Part shown: positions 1 to 6,239 of the stretch, piece by piece
Layout: each line of letters opens with the position of its first letter
Numbering within the stretch: position 1 is the first letter of the stretch
Notes under the pieces: model-generated
The model's input: the letters and a program-made list of their open reading frames with translations, nothing else
Database searches by the model: none
Told to the model about the DNA's origin: nothing
Position numbers and translations under genes: made by a program
NCBI GenBank assembly: GCA_035282865.1
Contig: DATEVB010000033.1
Coordinates: 1-12,797 of the forward strand
Direction: 5' to 3'
Length of the DNA stretch: 12,797 bases
Source: UBA4744 sp035282865
Lineage (GTDB): Bacteria; Actinomycetota; Acidimicrobiia; Spongiisociales; UBA4744

Positions 1-134
1 AGGAAGCGGACTTTGGTTATCGACAGGTACCCGGCCGAGACCATCGGTATCTGCCTCCTGGTTGGGGTCGGCTCGATGGGCGTCCTGGCCGCAACTTCCA
101 CTGGAGCACCGGTGCTGGTTGCGGGACGGCGACT
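1..134. other. Unassigned left edge, no confident gene
   Basis: This stretch lies downstream of the stop of the minus-strand cyclotransferase-like gene. The plus frame beginning at base 1 is open up to a stop at 277-279. Between about 46 and 123 it reads as a hydrophobic segment (TIGICLLVGVGSMGVLAATS), which could be the membrane-spanning C-terminus of a gene entering from the left. It would, however, overlap the end of the cyclotransferase for 140 bases with no recognisable domain. A minus frame is open as well. I cannot decide between a gene end and spacer. Confidence 0.25.
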
Positions 135-590
135 TCAGAAGAGGGGTTCTTCGACGTACTCCTCGAGGCCGGCCACCCATCCGGCCGGGAGCTTCCAATG
201 GCGGCCCCCTTCGACGACGAGGCGCATGTACTCGCGCGAGGGCTTCTGCTCGGATCCGGCCGAACCGTTGTGCACGTGAGTCAGCACCGAGTGGCGATGA
301 CCCTCACGATCCACGGCCTTGAAATCCTCGGTCGGGATGCGGCCTTCTTTGGCTTCCACGGCGTTCAGCTCTTCCACCTGCTTGGCGGGTATCTCGAACA
401 CCGCGCCCCAAACGGTGTTCCCGGGTTCGGGTCGAACCGATGGCAGGCCGCCTTCCCAAGTGCCGTTGTTGTATGGGAACACGAGCCTTGTTTCCGGGAG
501 ATGGGCGATGAAACTGAACCGGGCTTCCGGTACCGCCTTTCCCATCCGACGAGGCGAGATGAGCGCGGTGTACGCGAAATACAGCCTCAT
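135..590 (-). CDS. Gamma-glutamylcyclotransferase-like (GGCT/AIG2 fold) protein, 151 aa
   Basis: The N-terminus MRLYFAYTALISPRRM matches the opening strand and loop of the GGCT fold, where YFAYGSNL normally binds the gamma-glutamyl group. Here GSN is replaced by TAL. The central GNTVWGAVFEIP (residues 57-68) is the usual second strand, and KEG at 81-83 places a Glu (E82) where the family has its catalytic Glu. Classical members release 5-oxoproline from gamma-glutamyl compounds in the cytosol; the altered loop makes the substrate uncertain. I chose the ATG at 590 because GGAGG sits 7 nt before it and the fold begins there; the open frame extends upstream to 653 without similarity to the family. 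A TACACT hexamer at 633-628 could be its -10. It is transcribed divergently from gcdH. The fold is likely, the reaction is a guess. Confidence 0.8.
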   Translation of the reverse strand: MRLYFAYTALISPRRMGKAVPEARFSFIAHLPETRLVFPYNNGTWEGGLPSVRPEPGNTVWGAVFEIPAKQVEELNAVEAKEGRIPTEDFKAVDREGHRHSVLTHVHNGSAGSEQKPSREYMRLVVEGGRHWKLPAGWVAGLEEYVEEPLF

Positions 591-783
591 GCTCACGCCT
601 CCAACTCCTCGAATCCGCGGGGTAACCAGTGTAGTAAGGAAAAAAGCCTCCATTCGCCATAGCCGCCATAGCGTGCGGGTACCGGCTCGAACCGGCCACG
701 GCGGCCGCTAACCAGTAGCCTGGAAACGGCTGAACCGGCGCCCTCGACTCCGGCGGCCTCGCCTATGCGCTTTGAGGTGGACC

Positions 784-1962
784 ATGGCAAAAGGACCCGA
801 CCCCCGCGATTTTCTCGCCATCGACACGCTTCTGTCCAGCGAAGAGAGACTGTTGCGTGACACGGTGCGCCGGTTTGTCGGCGAGCGGATTCTCCCGGAT
901 GTGGCGTCCTGGTTCGAAGAGGGAGTGTTCCCCAAGGACCTCGCCAAGGAACTGGGGGCTCTCGGGTTGTTCGGAATGCACCTCGAGGGGTATGGGTGCG
1001 CCGGTACCAGCGCCGTCGAGTACGGTCTCGCTTGCCTCGAACTCGAAGCCGGTGACAGTGGTGCCAGGAGCTTCGTTTCGGTCCAGGGATCGCTGGCCAT
1101 GTTCCCGATCTGGAAGTACGGCTCGGAAGAGCAGAAGCAACGCTGGCTACCGCCGATGGCCACCGGTGACGTGATCGGATGCTTCGGACTGACCGAAGCG
1201 GACGCCGGAAGCGACCCGGGCAGCATGCGCACCCATGCCCGGCAGGATGGGGACGATTGGGTCATCCGCGGCAGCAAGATGTGGATCACGAATGGTGGGA
1301 TCGCCGACGTGGCGATCGTGTGGGCCCATACCGACGACGGTGTGCGGGGCTTTATCGTGCCTACTGATACGCCCGGATTCAGCGCCAACGACATACACAG
1401 GAAACTGTCGCTGCGTGCCTCGGTTACCTCTGAGTTGGTCCTCGATGATGTGCGTCTTCCGTCGGGTGCGGTGCTGCCCGAGGTTGCGTCGATGCGCGGC
1501 CCGCTCTCGTGTCTCAACGAAGCCCGGTTCGGGATTTTGTTTGGAGCCATGGGCGCCGCCCGGGCCTGTTACGAGGCCGCCCTCGACTACGCCAAAGAGC
1601 GCATTCAGTTCGGTGTGCCCATCGCCTCGTTCCAGATCACGCAGCAGAAGCTGGTGGAGATGATGGTGGCGATCAACCGGGGAACGTTGCTGGCGCTCCA
1701 CCTCGGCCGGATGAAAGATGCCGGCACGCTCTCCCACGAGCAGGTGAGCTTCGGCAAAATGGACAACGTTCGTGCGGCGCTGGAAGTCGCCAGGTCGGCG
1801 CGCAGTGTCCTCGGTGCCAACGGGATCACGCTCGAGTACCCGGTGATACGCCACATGAACAACCTGGAATCCGTCTACACGTACGAAGGCACCCACGAGG
1901 TACACACCCTGGTCCTGGGGAACGCCATCACCGGTATCGAGGCATTTCGGGTGGGCCGCTGA
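784..1962 (+). CDS. gcdH: Glutaryl-CoA dehydrogenase (acyl-CoA dehydrogenase family), 392 aa
   Basis: This is a cytosolic FAD flavoprotein that oxidises and decarboxylates glutaryl-CoA to crotonyl-CoA in lysine/tryptophan and benzoyl-CoA catabolism. It has the full acyl-CoA dehydrogenase layout: a helical N-domain (about 15-130), the middle beta domain with GCFGLTEADAGSDPGSM (132-148) and KMWITNGG (165-172), and a helical C-domain. Features that separate GCDH from its paralogues are ARSFVSVQGSLAM (94-106), whose Arg and Ser bind the distal carboxylate, SCLNEARFGI (242-251), and YEGTHE (367-372) with the catalytic base E368. Length is normal for the family. A TTG at 772 is in frame, but GAGGTGG at 774-780 is correctly placed for the ATG at 784. 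The next gene is trpD, 156 nt on; no pathway partner is adjacent. Confidence 0.93.
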   Translation: MAKGPDPRDFLAIDTLLSSEERLLRDTVRRFVGERILPDVASWFEEGVFPKDLAKELGALGLFGMHLEGYGCAGTSAVEYGLACLELEAGDSGARSFVSVQGSLAMFPIWKYGSEEQKQRWLPPMATGDVIGCFGLTEADAGSDPGSMRTHARQDGDDWVIRGSKMWITNGGIADVAIVWAHTDDGVRGFIVPTDTPGFSANDIHRKLSLRASVTSELVLDDVRLPSGAVLPEVASMRGPLSCLNEARFGILFGAMGAARACYEAALDYAKERIQFGVPIASFQITQQKLVEMMVAINRGTLLALHLGRMKDAGTLSHEQVSFGKMDNVRAALEVARSARSVLGANGITLEYPVIRHMNNLESVYTYEGTHEVHTLVLGNAITGIEAFRVGR

Positions 1963-1972
1963 GAGGCGGTCC
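1953..1972 (+). terminator. Short stem-loop spanning the gcdH stop codon
   Basis: GGGCCGC (1953-1959) pairs with GCGGTCC (1966-1972), one G-U pair included, with the TGA stop inside the 6-nt loop. No T-run follows, so it is at best a weak terminator. The spacer that follows (1973-2118) holds a direct repeat CAGCCGGGTTG at 1980-1990 and 2031-2041 with no evident role. Confidence 0.25.
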
Positions 1973-2102
1973 CACCGTACAGCCGGGTTGGTGGAAACGG
2001 AATCCCTCCCCATCTTGGCCGGTACTCCCTCAGCCGGGTTGCTTGGCTCGCCAGGGAGGAACAGAAACCTGACACCCCTGGTATCCGCAACCGGCATCTG
2101 AA

Positions 2103-2108
2103 TAGACT
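2103..2108 (+). promoter_or_regulatory. Possible -10 element of trpD
   Basis: TAGACT fits the actinobacterial TANNNT pattern and lies 10 nt before the trpD ATG. No clear Shine-Dalgarno precedes that ATG. Together these suggest a nearly leaderless transcript, which is common in actinobacteria. I see no good -35 at 17 nt, so this remains tentative. Confidence 0.25.
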
Positions 2109-2118
2109 GCGCGGCACG

Positions 2119-3165
2119 ATGGCTGAGTTCACTCCCTTTCCCTGGCCGGCGGTGCTCGGCACGTTGTCCGCCGGGGAGGATCTATCCGAGGAACGCGCTC
2201 ATGCCGCGATGGCCGAGATCATGGCCGGTCGCGCCACCCATGCCCACATTGCCGCGATGATCCTGGCGTTGCGGATGAAGGGAGAGTCCGTCGATGAGAT
2301 CGTCGGGCTGGTCCAGGCGATGCGCGAGGCAGCAGTACCCGTCGAGGTCGACGAGTCGGTGATCGTCGACACGGCCGGCACCGGGGGAGACCGGTCGGGA
2401 ACGTTCAATATCTCAACGATTGCGGCTTTCATCGCCGCCGGGGCCGGGGTACGGATTGCCAAACACGGCAACCGGGCTGCGTCCTCGTTGTCAGGTTCGG
2501 CCGACCTGCTGGAGGGATTGGGGGTGGTCATCGACCTTCCCCCGGCTGCCAATGCCACGCTGCTGAAAGAGGCGGGCTTCGCGTTCTTCTTCGCCCCTAC
2601 TTACCATCCGGCCATGCGCCACGCGGCGCCGGTCCGGACCCAGTTGGGGGTGCCAACCGTTTTCAACTTCCTCGGACCGCTCGCCAACCCGGCAGGGTCG
2701 CGACACCAGACGGTCGGTGTTTCGGACGCAACCATGGCCGGCAAGATGATCGGGGCGCTGCATCGCCTGGGTGCCGAATATGCCTTCGTGTATTACGGCG
2801 AGGACGGTCTGGACGAAATCACAACCACAGGCCCCTCCTTCATCCACCGGCTCCGAAACGGTGAGATCACCCACGCCGAATTCACACCCGAAGACTTTGG
2901 TGTACCGAGGGCAAGATCGGAAGATCTCCGGGGAGGGACCATCCAGGACAACGTTGCCATTTGTCGTGCCATTCTCGGCGGTGAGCAAGGACCCAAGCGC
3001 GATATTGCCGTTGTCAACGCGGCTCCAGCCATCGTAGTCGGTGGCCTGGCGTCGGGGTTCGAGGAAGCGGTGCGCATGGCCGCGGCCGCAATCGACACGG
3101 GATCGGCGGCCGCCGTGCTCGACCGGGTGGTCGAGCGAAGTAGGCAACTCGCTTCGGGTGGGTGA
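2119..3165 (+). CDS. trpD: Anthranilate phosphoribosyltransferase, 348 aa
   Basis: TrpD transfers phosphoribose from PRPP to anthranilate, the second step committed to tryptophan synthesis, in the cytosol. The N-terminal helical domain (about 8-70) is followed by the phosphoribosyltransferase core. DTAGTGGD (84-91) is the PRPP pyrophosphate loop, FNIST (96-100) follows, and KHGNRAASSLSGSADLLE (115-132) forms the anthranilate/PRPP pocket. HPAMRHAAPVRTQLG (163-177) and FNFLGPLANP (182-191) are family signatures, and LDEITTTGPS (231-240) carries the metal-binding Asp-Glu pair. Length is typical. The gene stands alone here, away from other trp genes, as often happens for trpD in actinobacteria. 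It ends 10 nt before the Fur-family gene, so the two are probably co-transcribed. Confidence 0.97.
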   Translation: MAEFTPFPWPAVLGTLSAGEDLSEERAHAAMAEIMAGRATHAHIAAMILALRMKGESVDEIVGLVQAMREAAVPVEVDESVIVDTAGTGGDRSGTFNISTIAAFIAAGAGVRIAKHGNRAASSLSGSADLLEGLGVVIDLPPAANATLLKEAGFAFFFAPTYHPAMRHAAPVRTQLGVPTVFNFLGPLANPAGSRHQTVGVSDATMAGKMIGALHRLGAEYAFVYYGEDGLDEITTTGPSFIHRLRNGEITHAEFTPEDFGVPRARSEDLRGGTIQDNVAICRAILGGEQGPKRDIAVVNAAPAIVVGGLASGFEEAVRMAAAAIDTGSAAAVLDRVVERSRQLASGG

Positions 3166-3175
3166 TGATTCGGAT

Positions 3176-3622
3176 ATGCACCTCACACCAGACGAACTCA
3201 TCAGAGCTCTGCAGGGCCGCTCTCTTCGTATCACCAAAGCCCGTCGGGCAATCTGCGAAGTGCTGGCCACTTCCCACCAAGAACACATGAGCGCCACGGA
3301 TATCCTCGAAAGGGCTCGGGAGCAAGCCGGGGTGGGGATCGACCAGTCAACTGTCTACCGTACGCTCGATGTGCTGGAGGAGTTGGGCTATCTGCATCAC
3401 GTTCATCTGGGACACGGCGCCGGGGTCTACCACCTATCGGAGGACCCGGATCATCAGCATCTCGTCTGCGAGCGGTGCGGGAGATCGGTAGAGATCCCGC
3501 TCGAAGAACTGGCGCCGGTTCTAGCGACGGTCACCGCCCGATACGGTTTTGTAGCCGAGGGCGTCCATTTCGCCCTCGTGGGGACGTGCATAACCTGCTC
3601 GGCAGAGGTGAACAACCTATGA
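3176..3622 (+). CDS. Fur-family metal-dependent transcriptional regulator, 148 aa
   Basis: This is a cytosolic dimeric metal-sensing repressor. The winged helix covers about residues 8-85, with the recognition region around STVYRTLDVLEELG (58-71). The dimerisation domain has PDHQHLVCERCG (91-102) and CITC (138-141), two CxxC pairs that normally hold structural zinc, plus an HxH pair (93/95). There are extra histidines at 34, 37, 74, 75, 77, 80, 86 and 131. The residues alone do not separate Fur, Zur, PerR and Nur types. Context favours nickel (Nur): an ECF Ni/Co importer 0.9 kb downstream carries a Nur-like operator. The ATG at 3176 fits the family length; an in-frame GTG at 3158 overlapping trpD is possible. 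The metal assignment is inference; the family is secure. Confidence 0.92.
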   Translation: MHLTPDELIRALQGRSLRITKARRAICEVLATSHQEHMSATDILERAREQAGVGIDQSTVYRTLDVLEELGYLHHVHLGHGAGVYHLSEDPDHQHLVCERCGRSVEIPLEELAPVLATVTARYGFVAEGVHFALVGTCITCSAEVNNL

Positions 3623-3691
3623 ACGATCGCCGGGAATGATCCTGTCCGGCCGGCGGTTGCATACACTGCCGGGCGGCGATGAGGGAGAACC

Positions 3692-4315
3692 ATGGCGCTT
3701 TGGATTCAGCGTATCGCCTGGGCTGCGGCGATCGTTCCGGCTCTGGCTGCTTGTGCGGCGGACAGCACAACGCAGGATGTAACCGTCCCCACCGTCACAT
3801 CACAGGTTTCCTCTTCCACCACGGGAGTTGCCGGAGGAGCAGAAACGTCAACGTCGATCACAGCGGCGGCGTCCGATGCCTCCCTCCAGGTCGACGGTCC
3901 GGCGGCGCCCGACTTCACCTTTGCCCTGGCCGACGGATCATCCTTCTCCCTCAGCGACGAGCAGAAGCCCGTCTATCTGGTGTTCTGGGCAGAGTGGTGA
4001 AGCACCTGTCGGCGGGAGTTGCCCGTCGTCGACAAACTGGCTGCCGAGTACGCCGATCGGGTTGGGTTCGTTGCCGTCGCCTGGCAATCCACTTTGGACA
4101 AGACGGCCGCCCGGGCGGCAGAGCTGATGCCCTCCGGTGCCATCCGGTGGGGTTTGGATGAGGAATCGGCGGTCTTCAGTACGTATGGAATCCCATACCA
4201 GCCGTGGACCGTTCTCATCACCGGCAGCGACGTCGAGGTCGAACGCTGGCCCGGCGCTCGATCCGAGGCCGAAATCCGTCAAGCCCTCGACGACTTGATC
4301 GCTCTCGGCGCCTGA
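3692..4315 (+). CDS. Probable selenoprotein: thioredoxin/TlpA-like lipoprotein with a UxxC active site, 207 aa
   Basis: The frame starts at an ATG preceded by GAGGGAG. The N-terminus is a lipoprotein signal with lipobox L18-A19-A20-C21, followed by a Ser/Thr-rich tether to about residue 68. The redoxin domain begins at APDFTFAL and reaches VFWAEW, then codon 103 is TGA (3998-4000), followed in the same frame by STCRRELP and 97 more residues with no further disruption. TlpA/ResA-type proteins read FWAxWCxxCRRExP here, so the TGA replaces exactly the N-terminal active-site Cys, giving U-S-T-C (103-106). IPYQPWTVLI contains the expected cis-Pro (P171). I read it as an extracytoplasmic, membrane-anchored thiol/selenol oxidoreductase. 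A role in keeping apocytochrome haem sites reduced is possible, given the cytochromes downstream. A Cys-to-stop nonsense mutation is the alternative. TACACT at 3662-3667 may be its -10. Confidence 0.75.
3998..4034 (+). promoter_or_regulatory. In-frame TGA plus SECIS-like stem-loop
   Basis: After the TGA at 3998-4000 there are 16 nt, then a 5-nt loop AGTTG (4017-4021) closed by CGGCGGG (4010-4016) and CCCGTCG (4022-4028), seven pairs with one G-U. An alternative lower stem pairs TGTCG (4007-4011) with CGACA (4030-4034). Bacterial SECIS elements are coding-region hairpins whose apical loop starts about 16-37 nt after the UGA and has a G in its first two loop positions; this one meets both rules. 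Folding was done by eye. Confidence 0.55.
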
Positions 4316-4324
4316 GTAGCTCGC

Positions 4325-4359
4325 GGTTGGCTGTCGGCGGTTTGCGGTAGCAGCCAACC
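4325..4359 (+). terminator. Inverted repeat between the redoxin gene and cbiM
   Basis: GGTTGGCTG (4325-4333) and CAGCCAACC (4351-4359) are perfect 9-bp arms around a 17-nt loop, 10 nt after the redoxin stop codon. There is no long T-run. It most likely ends or stabilises the redoxin transcript and separates it from the metal-importer operon. I see no cobalamin riboswitch features in this spacer. Confidence 0.4.
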
Positions 4360-4444
4360 TTCCATCGCGGACCACCCACCGCCTGGCGGGCACCCGTTCA
4401 AGCTCGCAACGTCGAACCCGATGGGTCTGATCAAGACGTCTATA

Positions 4445-4473
4445 CTCTTATTGCAAGCGTGATGCAATAAGAG
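4445..4473 (+). promoter_or_regulatory. Nur-like palindromic operator in front of cbiM
   Basis: CTCTTATTGCA (4445-4455) and TGCAATAAGAG (4463-4473) are perfect 11-bp arms around 7 nt. The core at 4451-4467 reads TTGCAA-GCGTG-ATGCAA, 11 of 12 matches to the Streptomyces Nur box TTGCAA-N5-TTGCAA. It follows and partly overlaps a possible -10 (TATACT, 4441-4446) and runs into the cbiM ribosome site (GAGG, 4471-4474). A bound repressor would therefore cover the promoter and translation start region. Repression by nickel is inferred; the palindrome is certain. Confidence 0.7.
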
Positions 4474-4479
4474 GTGTCC

Positions 4480-5478
4480 ATGCACATACCCGACGGCTTC
4501 ATCAACGGTGCAACCTCACTCGGCGCCGGCGTCCTGGCCGCCGGAGGCCTGGGCGCCGCGCTCCGCCGGGGAAGTCGGACGCTGAAGGACCGACAGATCC
4601 CGCTGGCCGGGTTGGTGGCCGCCTTCGTGTTTGCTCTTCAGATGCTGAATTTCCCGGTAGCCGCCGGTACCAGTGGGCACCTGCTGGGAGGAGCCCTGGC
4701 GGCTGTGCTCCTCGGGCCCTCGATGGCGGTGGTCGTCGTCTCCGTCGTCGTGATCGTCCAGGCGTTGCTCTTTGCTGATGGAGGCGTCTCGGCCCTCGGT
4801 CTCAACATCCTCAATATGGGTCTGCTCACTGCCCTGGTCGGATGGGGGGCATTCCGGGTTTCCATGGCCGTGCTCCCCAAACGCACCGCATCGGTGGTTG
4901 GCGCCGCGTTCGGGGCCGCCTGGTTTTCGGTCGTGGTCTCCTCCCTGGGCTTCGTCGCCGAGTACGCGCTGGGCGGAAGTGGCCAGGCGCGGATCGGTAC
5001 GGTCCTCGGGGCTATGGCCGGGGTCCACTCGCTCATCGGGATCGGGGAAGGCGTGATCACCGGTGCGATCGTTGCCGCCGTGCTTGCCGTGCGACCCGAC
5101 CTCGTCTACGGCGCGCAGAGGTATGAGCTGGCGACCTCCCGACGCCTCATGCCGGGCCGGGCGGCGATGGGCGGGTTTGTGGCGGTCGGCCTGATCGTGG
5201 CTCTCGGGTTGGTGATCTTCGTTGCCCCGCTGGCCAACTCGGATCCGGACGGTCTGGAGCGGGTGGCCGAAGACCAGGGTTTCCTCTCCACCGCCCGGGA
5301 CACTGTCACCGCCGACTCGCCGCTGGCGGGCTACGGGGTGGCCGGCGTGGAGAATGATCGAAGGGGCACGGTTGTGGCGGGACTGATCGGCACACTGCTG
5401 GTCTTCACAACCGGAACGGGAATCCTGGTGGCCGTCAGGAGAAGACGGGCGCACCCGGCGTCCAAGACCGGGCCGTGA
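4480..5478 (+). CDS. cbiM: CbiM/NikM substrate-binding membrane protein fused to a PDGLE (CbiN/NikN-like) domain, 332 aa
   Basis: This is the S-component of a group I ECF importer for Ni2+ or Co2+. The mature N-terminus must be MHIPDGF, because Met1, His2 and a later His chelate the metal. For that reason I chose the ATG at 4480 (GAGG 5 nt upstream) over the GTG at 4474. His67 lies in AAGTSGHLLGG (61-71), the second conserved metal-site region; QALLFADGG (94-102) and the Glu in GIGEG (187-191) are also conserved. Several membrane helices span about 45-205. After a linker, a helix at 231-250, SDPDGLE (254-260) and a last helix at 298-318 form the PDGLE domain that replaces a separate CbiN. Its stop overlaps the cbiQ start by 4 nt. 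Nickel is favoured over cobalt by the operator. Confidence 0.93.
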   Translation: MHIPDGFINGATSLGAGVLAAGGLGAALRRGSRTLKDRQIPLAGLVAAFVFALQMLNFPVAAGTSGHLLGGALAAVLLGPSMAVVVVSVVVIVQALLFADGGVSALGLNILNMGLLTALVGWGAFRVSMAVLPKRTASVVGAAFGAAWFSVVVSSLGFVAEYALGGSGQARIGTVLGAMAGVHSLIGIGEGVITGAIVAAVLAVRPDLVYGAQRYELATSRRLMPGRAAMGGFVAVGLIVALGLVIFVAPLANSDPDGLERVAEDQGFLSTARDTVTADSPLAGYGVAGVENDRRGTVVAGLIGTLLVFTTGTGILVAVRRRRAHPASKTGP

Positions 5479-6239
5479 GAGCAGGACACGTTCACGCCCT
5501 CTATGTGCACGGCACGAGCCGGGTGCACCGGCTGGAGGCTCACGTGAAGGTGGCCGCCATGTTGCTTTTCGTGCTGGCAGTTGTCGCCACCCCCCGCCAG
5601 GCATTCTGGGCGTTTGGGATCCACGCGATGCTGGTTGGTGGGGCGACCGCGGCGGCCCGTATCCCCCCCGGCTTCCTGTTGCGGCGTTTGCTGCTCCTGA
5701 CCCCATTCGTGCTGTTTGCCGTGTTCTTGCCCTTCTTCGGAGGAGGTGCCCGAACCGAGGTGGCAGGCCTCTCGCTCTCCGTGGAGGGTCTCTGGGGGGC
5801 CTGGACGATTCTCGCCAAGGCAACGCTGGGTGTCACCGCTTCAATCGTGATGGCTGCTACCACCGAGGTGCCCGACATCCTGCTGGGGCTGGATCGGCTC
5901 CGGGTACCCAGGCTGATTACCGCCATCGCCGGGTTCATGATCCGCTACCTCGATGTGGTGCTGGGAGAAATGCATCGTATGAGGATCGCCATGATGTCTC
6001 GCGGCTACGACCCTCGCTGGATCTGGCAGGGTGGGGCCCTCGCCGCGTCGGCCGGAGCGCTCTTCATCCGCTCCTACGAGCGCGGGGAGCGCGTGTACCA
6101 GGCCATGGTGGCGCGCGGCTACGAAGGGGAGATGCCGGTGTTGAGCAGCGAGCCGACCCGCGCCGGTTCCTGGTTCCGGGCGCTGGCGCTTCCCTCGATG
6201 GCCTGGATGGCGGCCGTCACCGCCATCTTCGTGACATGA
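5475..6239 (+). CDS. cbiQ: ECF transporter transmembrane (T) component CbiQ/NikQ, 254 aa
   Basis: This membrane scaffold couples ATP hydrolysis by CbiO to metal release by CbiM. It has hydrophobic helices at about 24-40, 43-60, 68-88, 108-128 and 231-252. Two coupling-helix signatures, MSRGYDP (174-180) and VARGYEG (212-218), are the conserved xRG motifs that dock into the ATPase. It begins with GTG inside the cbiM stop (GTGA overlap) and ends in ATGA shared with cbiO, so translation is probably coupled. Length is normal. Paralogous T-components exist for biotin and other vitamins, but its place between cbiM and cbiO fixes the Ni/Co role. Confidence 0.93.
   Translation: MRAGHVHALYVHGTSRVHRLEAHVKVAAMLLFVLAVVATPRQAFWAFGIHAMLVGGATAAARIPPGFLLRRLLLLTPFVLFAVFLPFFGGGARTEVAGLSLSVEGLWGAWTILAKATLGVTASIVMAATTEVPDILLGLDRLRVPRLITAIAGFMIRYLDVVLGEMHRMRIAMMSRGYDPRWIWQGGALAASAGALFIRSYERGERVYQAMVARGYEGEMPVLSSEPTRAGSWFRALALPSMAWMAAVTAIFVT

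Noticed and set aside
708..1550. 280-codon open frame on the minus strand
   Set aside because: It overlaps the gcdH start and N-terminal half; its Ser/Arg/Pro-rich translation is typical of an antisense shadow.
1147..2097. 316-codon open frame on the minus strand
   Set aside because: It lies opposite gcdH and its translation is His/Arg/Gly-rich without any recognisable motif.
3628..3655. Inverted repeat CGCCGG/CCGGCG after the Fur-family gene as a terminator
   Set aside because: Only six pairs with a 16-nt loop and no T-run; such repeats of CCGG are expected by chance at this GC content.
3692..4000. Reading the redoxin gene as a short 102-aa protein ending at the TGA
   Set aside because: The conserved second half of the redoxin domain follows directly in the same frame, so a genuine end there is unlikely. 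Sec recoding, or less likely a nonsense mutation, explains it better.
4019..4315. A separate gene beginning at the TTG at 4019
   Set aside because: It would start inside the SECIS-like loop, lack the active site and signal peptide, and has no good ribosome site. It is the C-terminal part of the redoxin domain.
4316..4479. Cobalamin or Ni/Co riboswitch in front of cbiM
   Set aside because: I see no B12-box-like element or four-way helix arrangement. The only strong structures are one 9-bp inverted repeat and the protein-operator-like palindrome.
4516..5823. Long (435-codon) open frame on the minus strand
   Set aside because: It is antisense to cbiM and cbiQ, which have clear family motifs. 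Its translation is low-complexity Arg/Gly/His/Pro, as expected for a shadow frame in GC-rich DNA.
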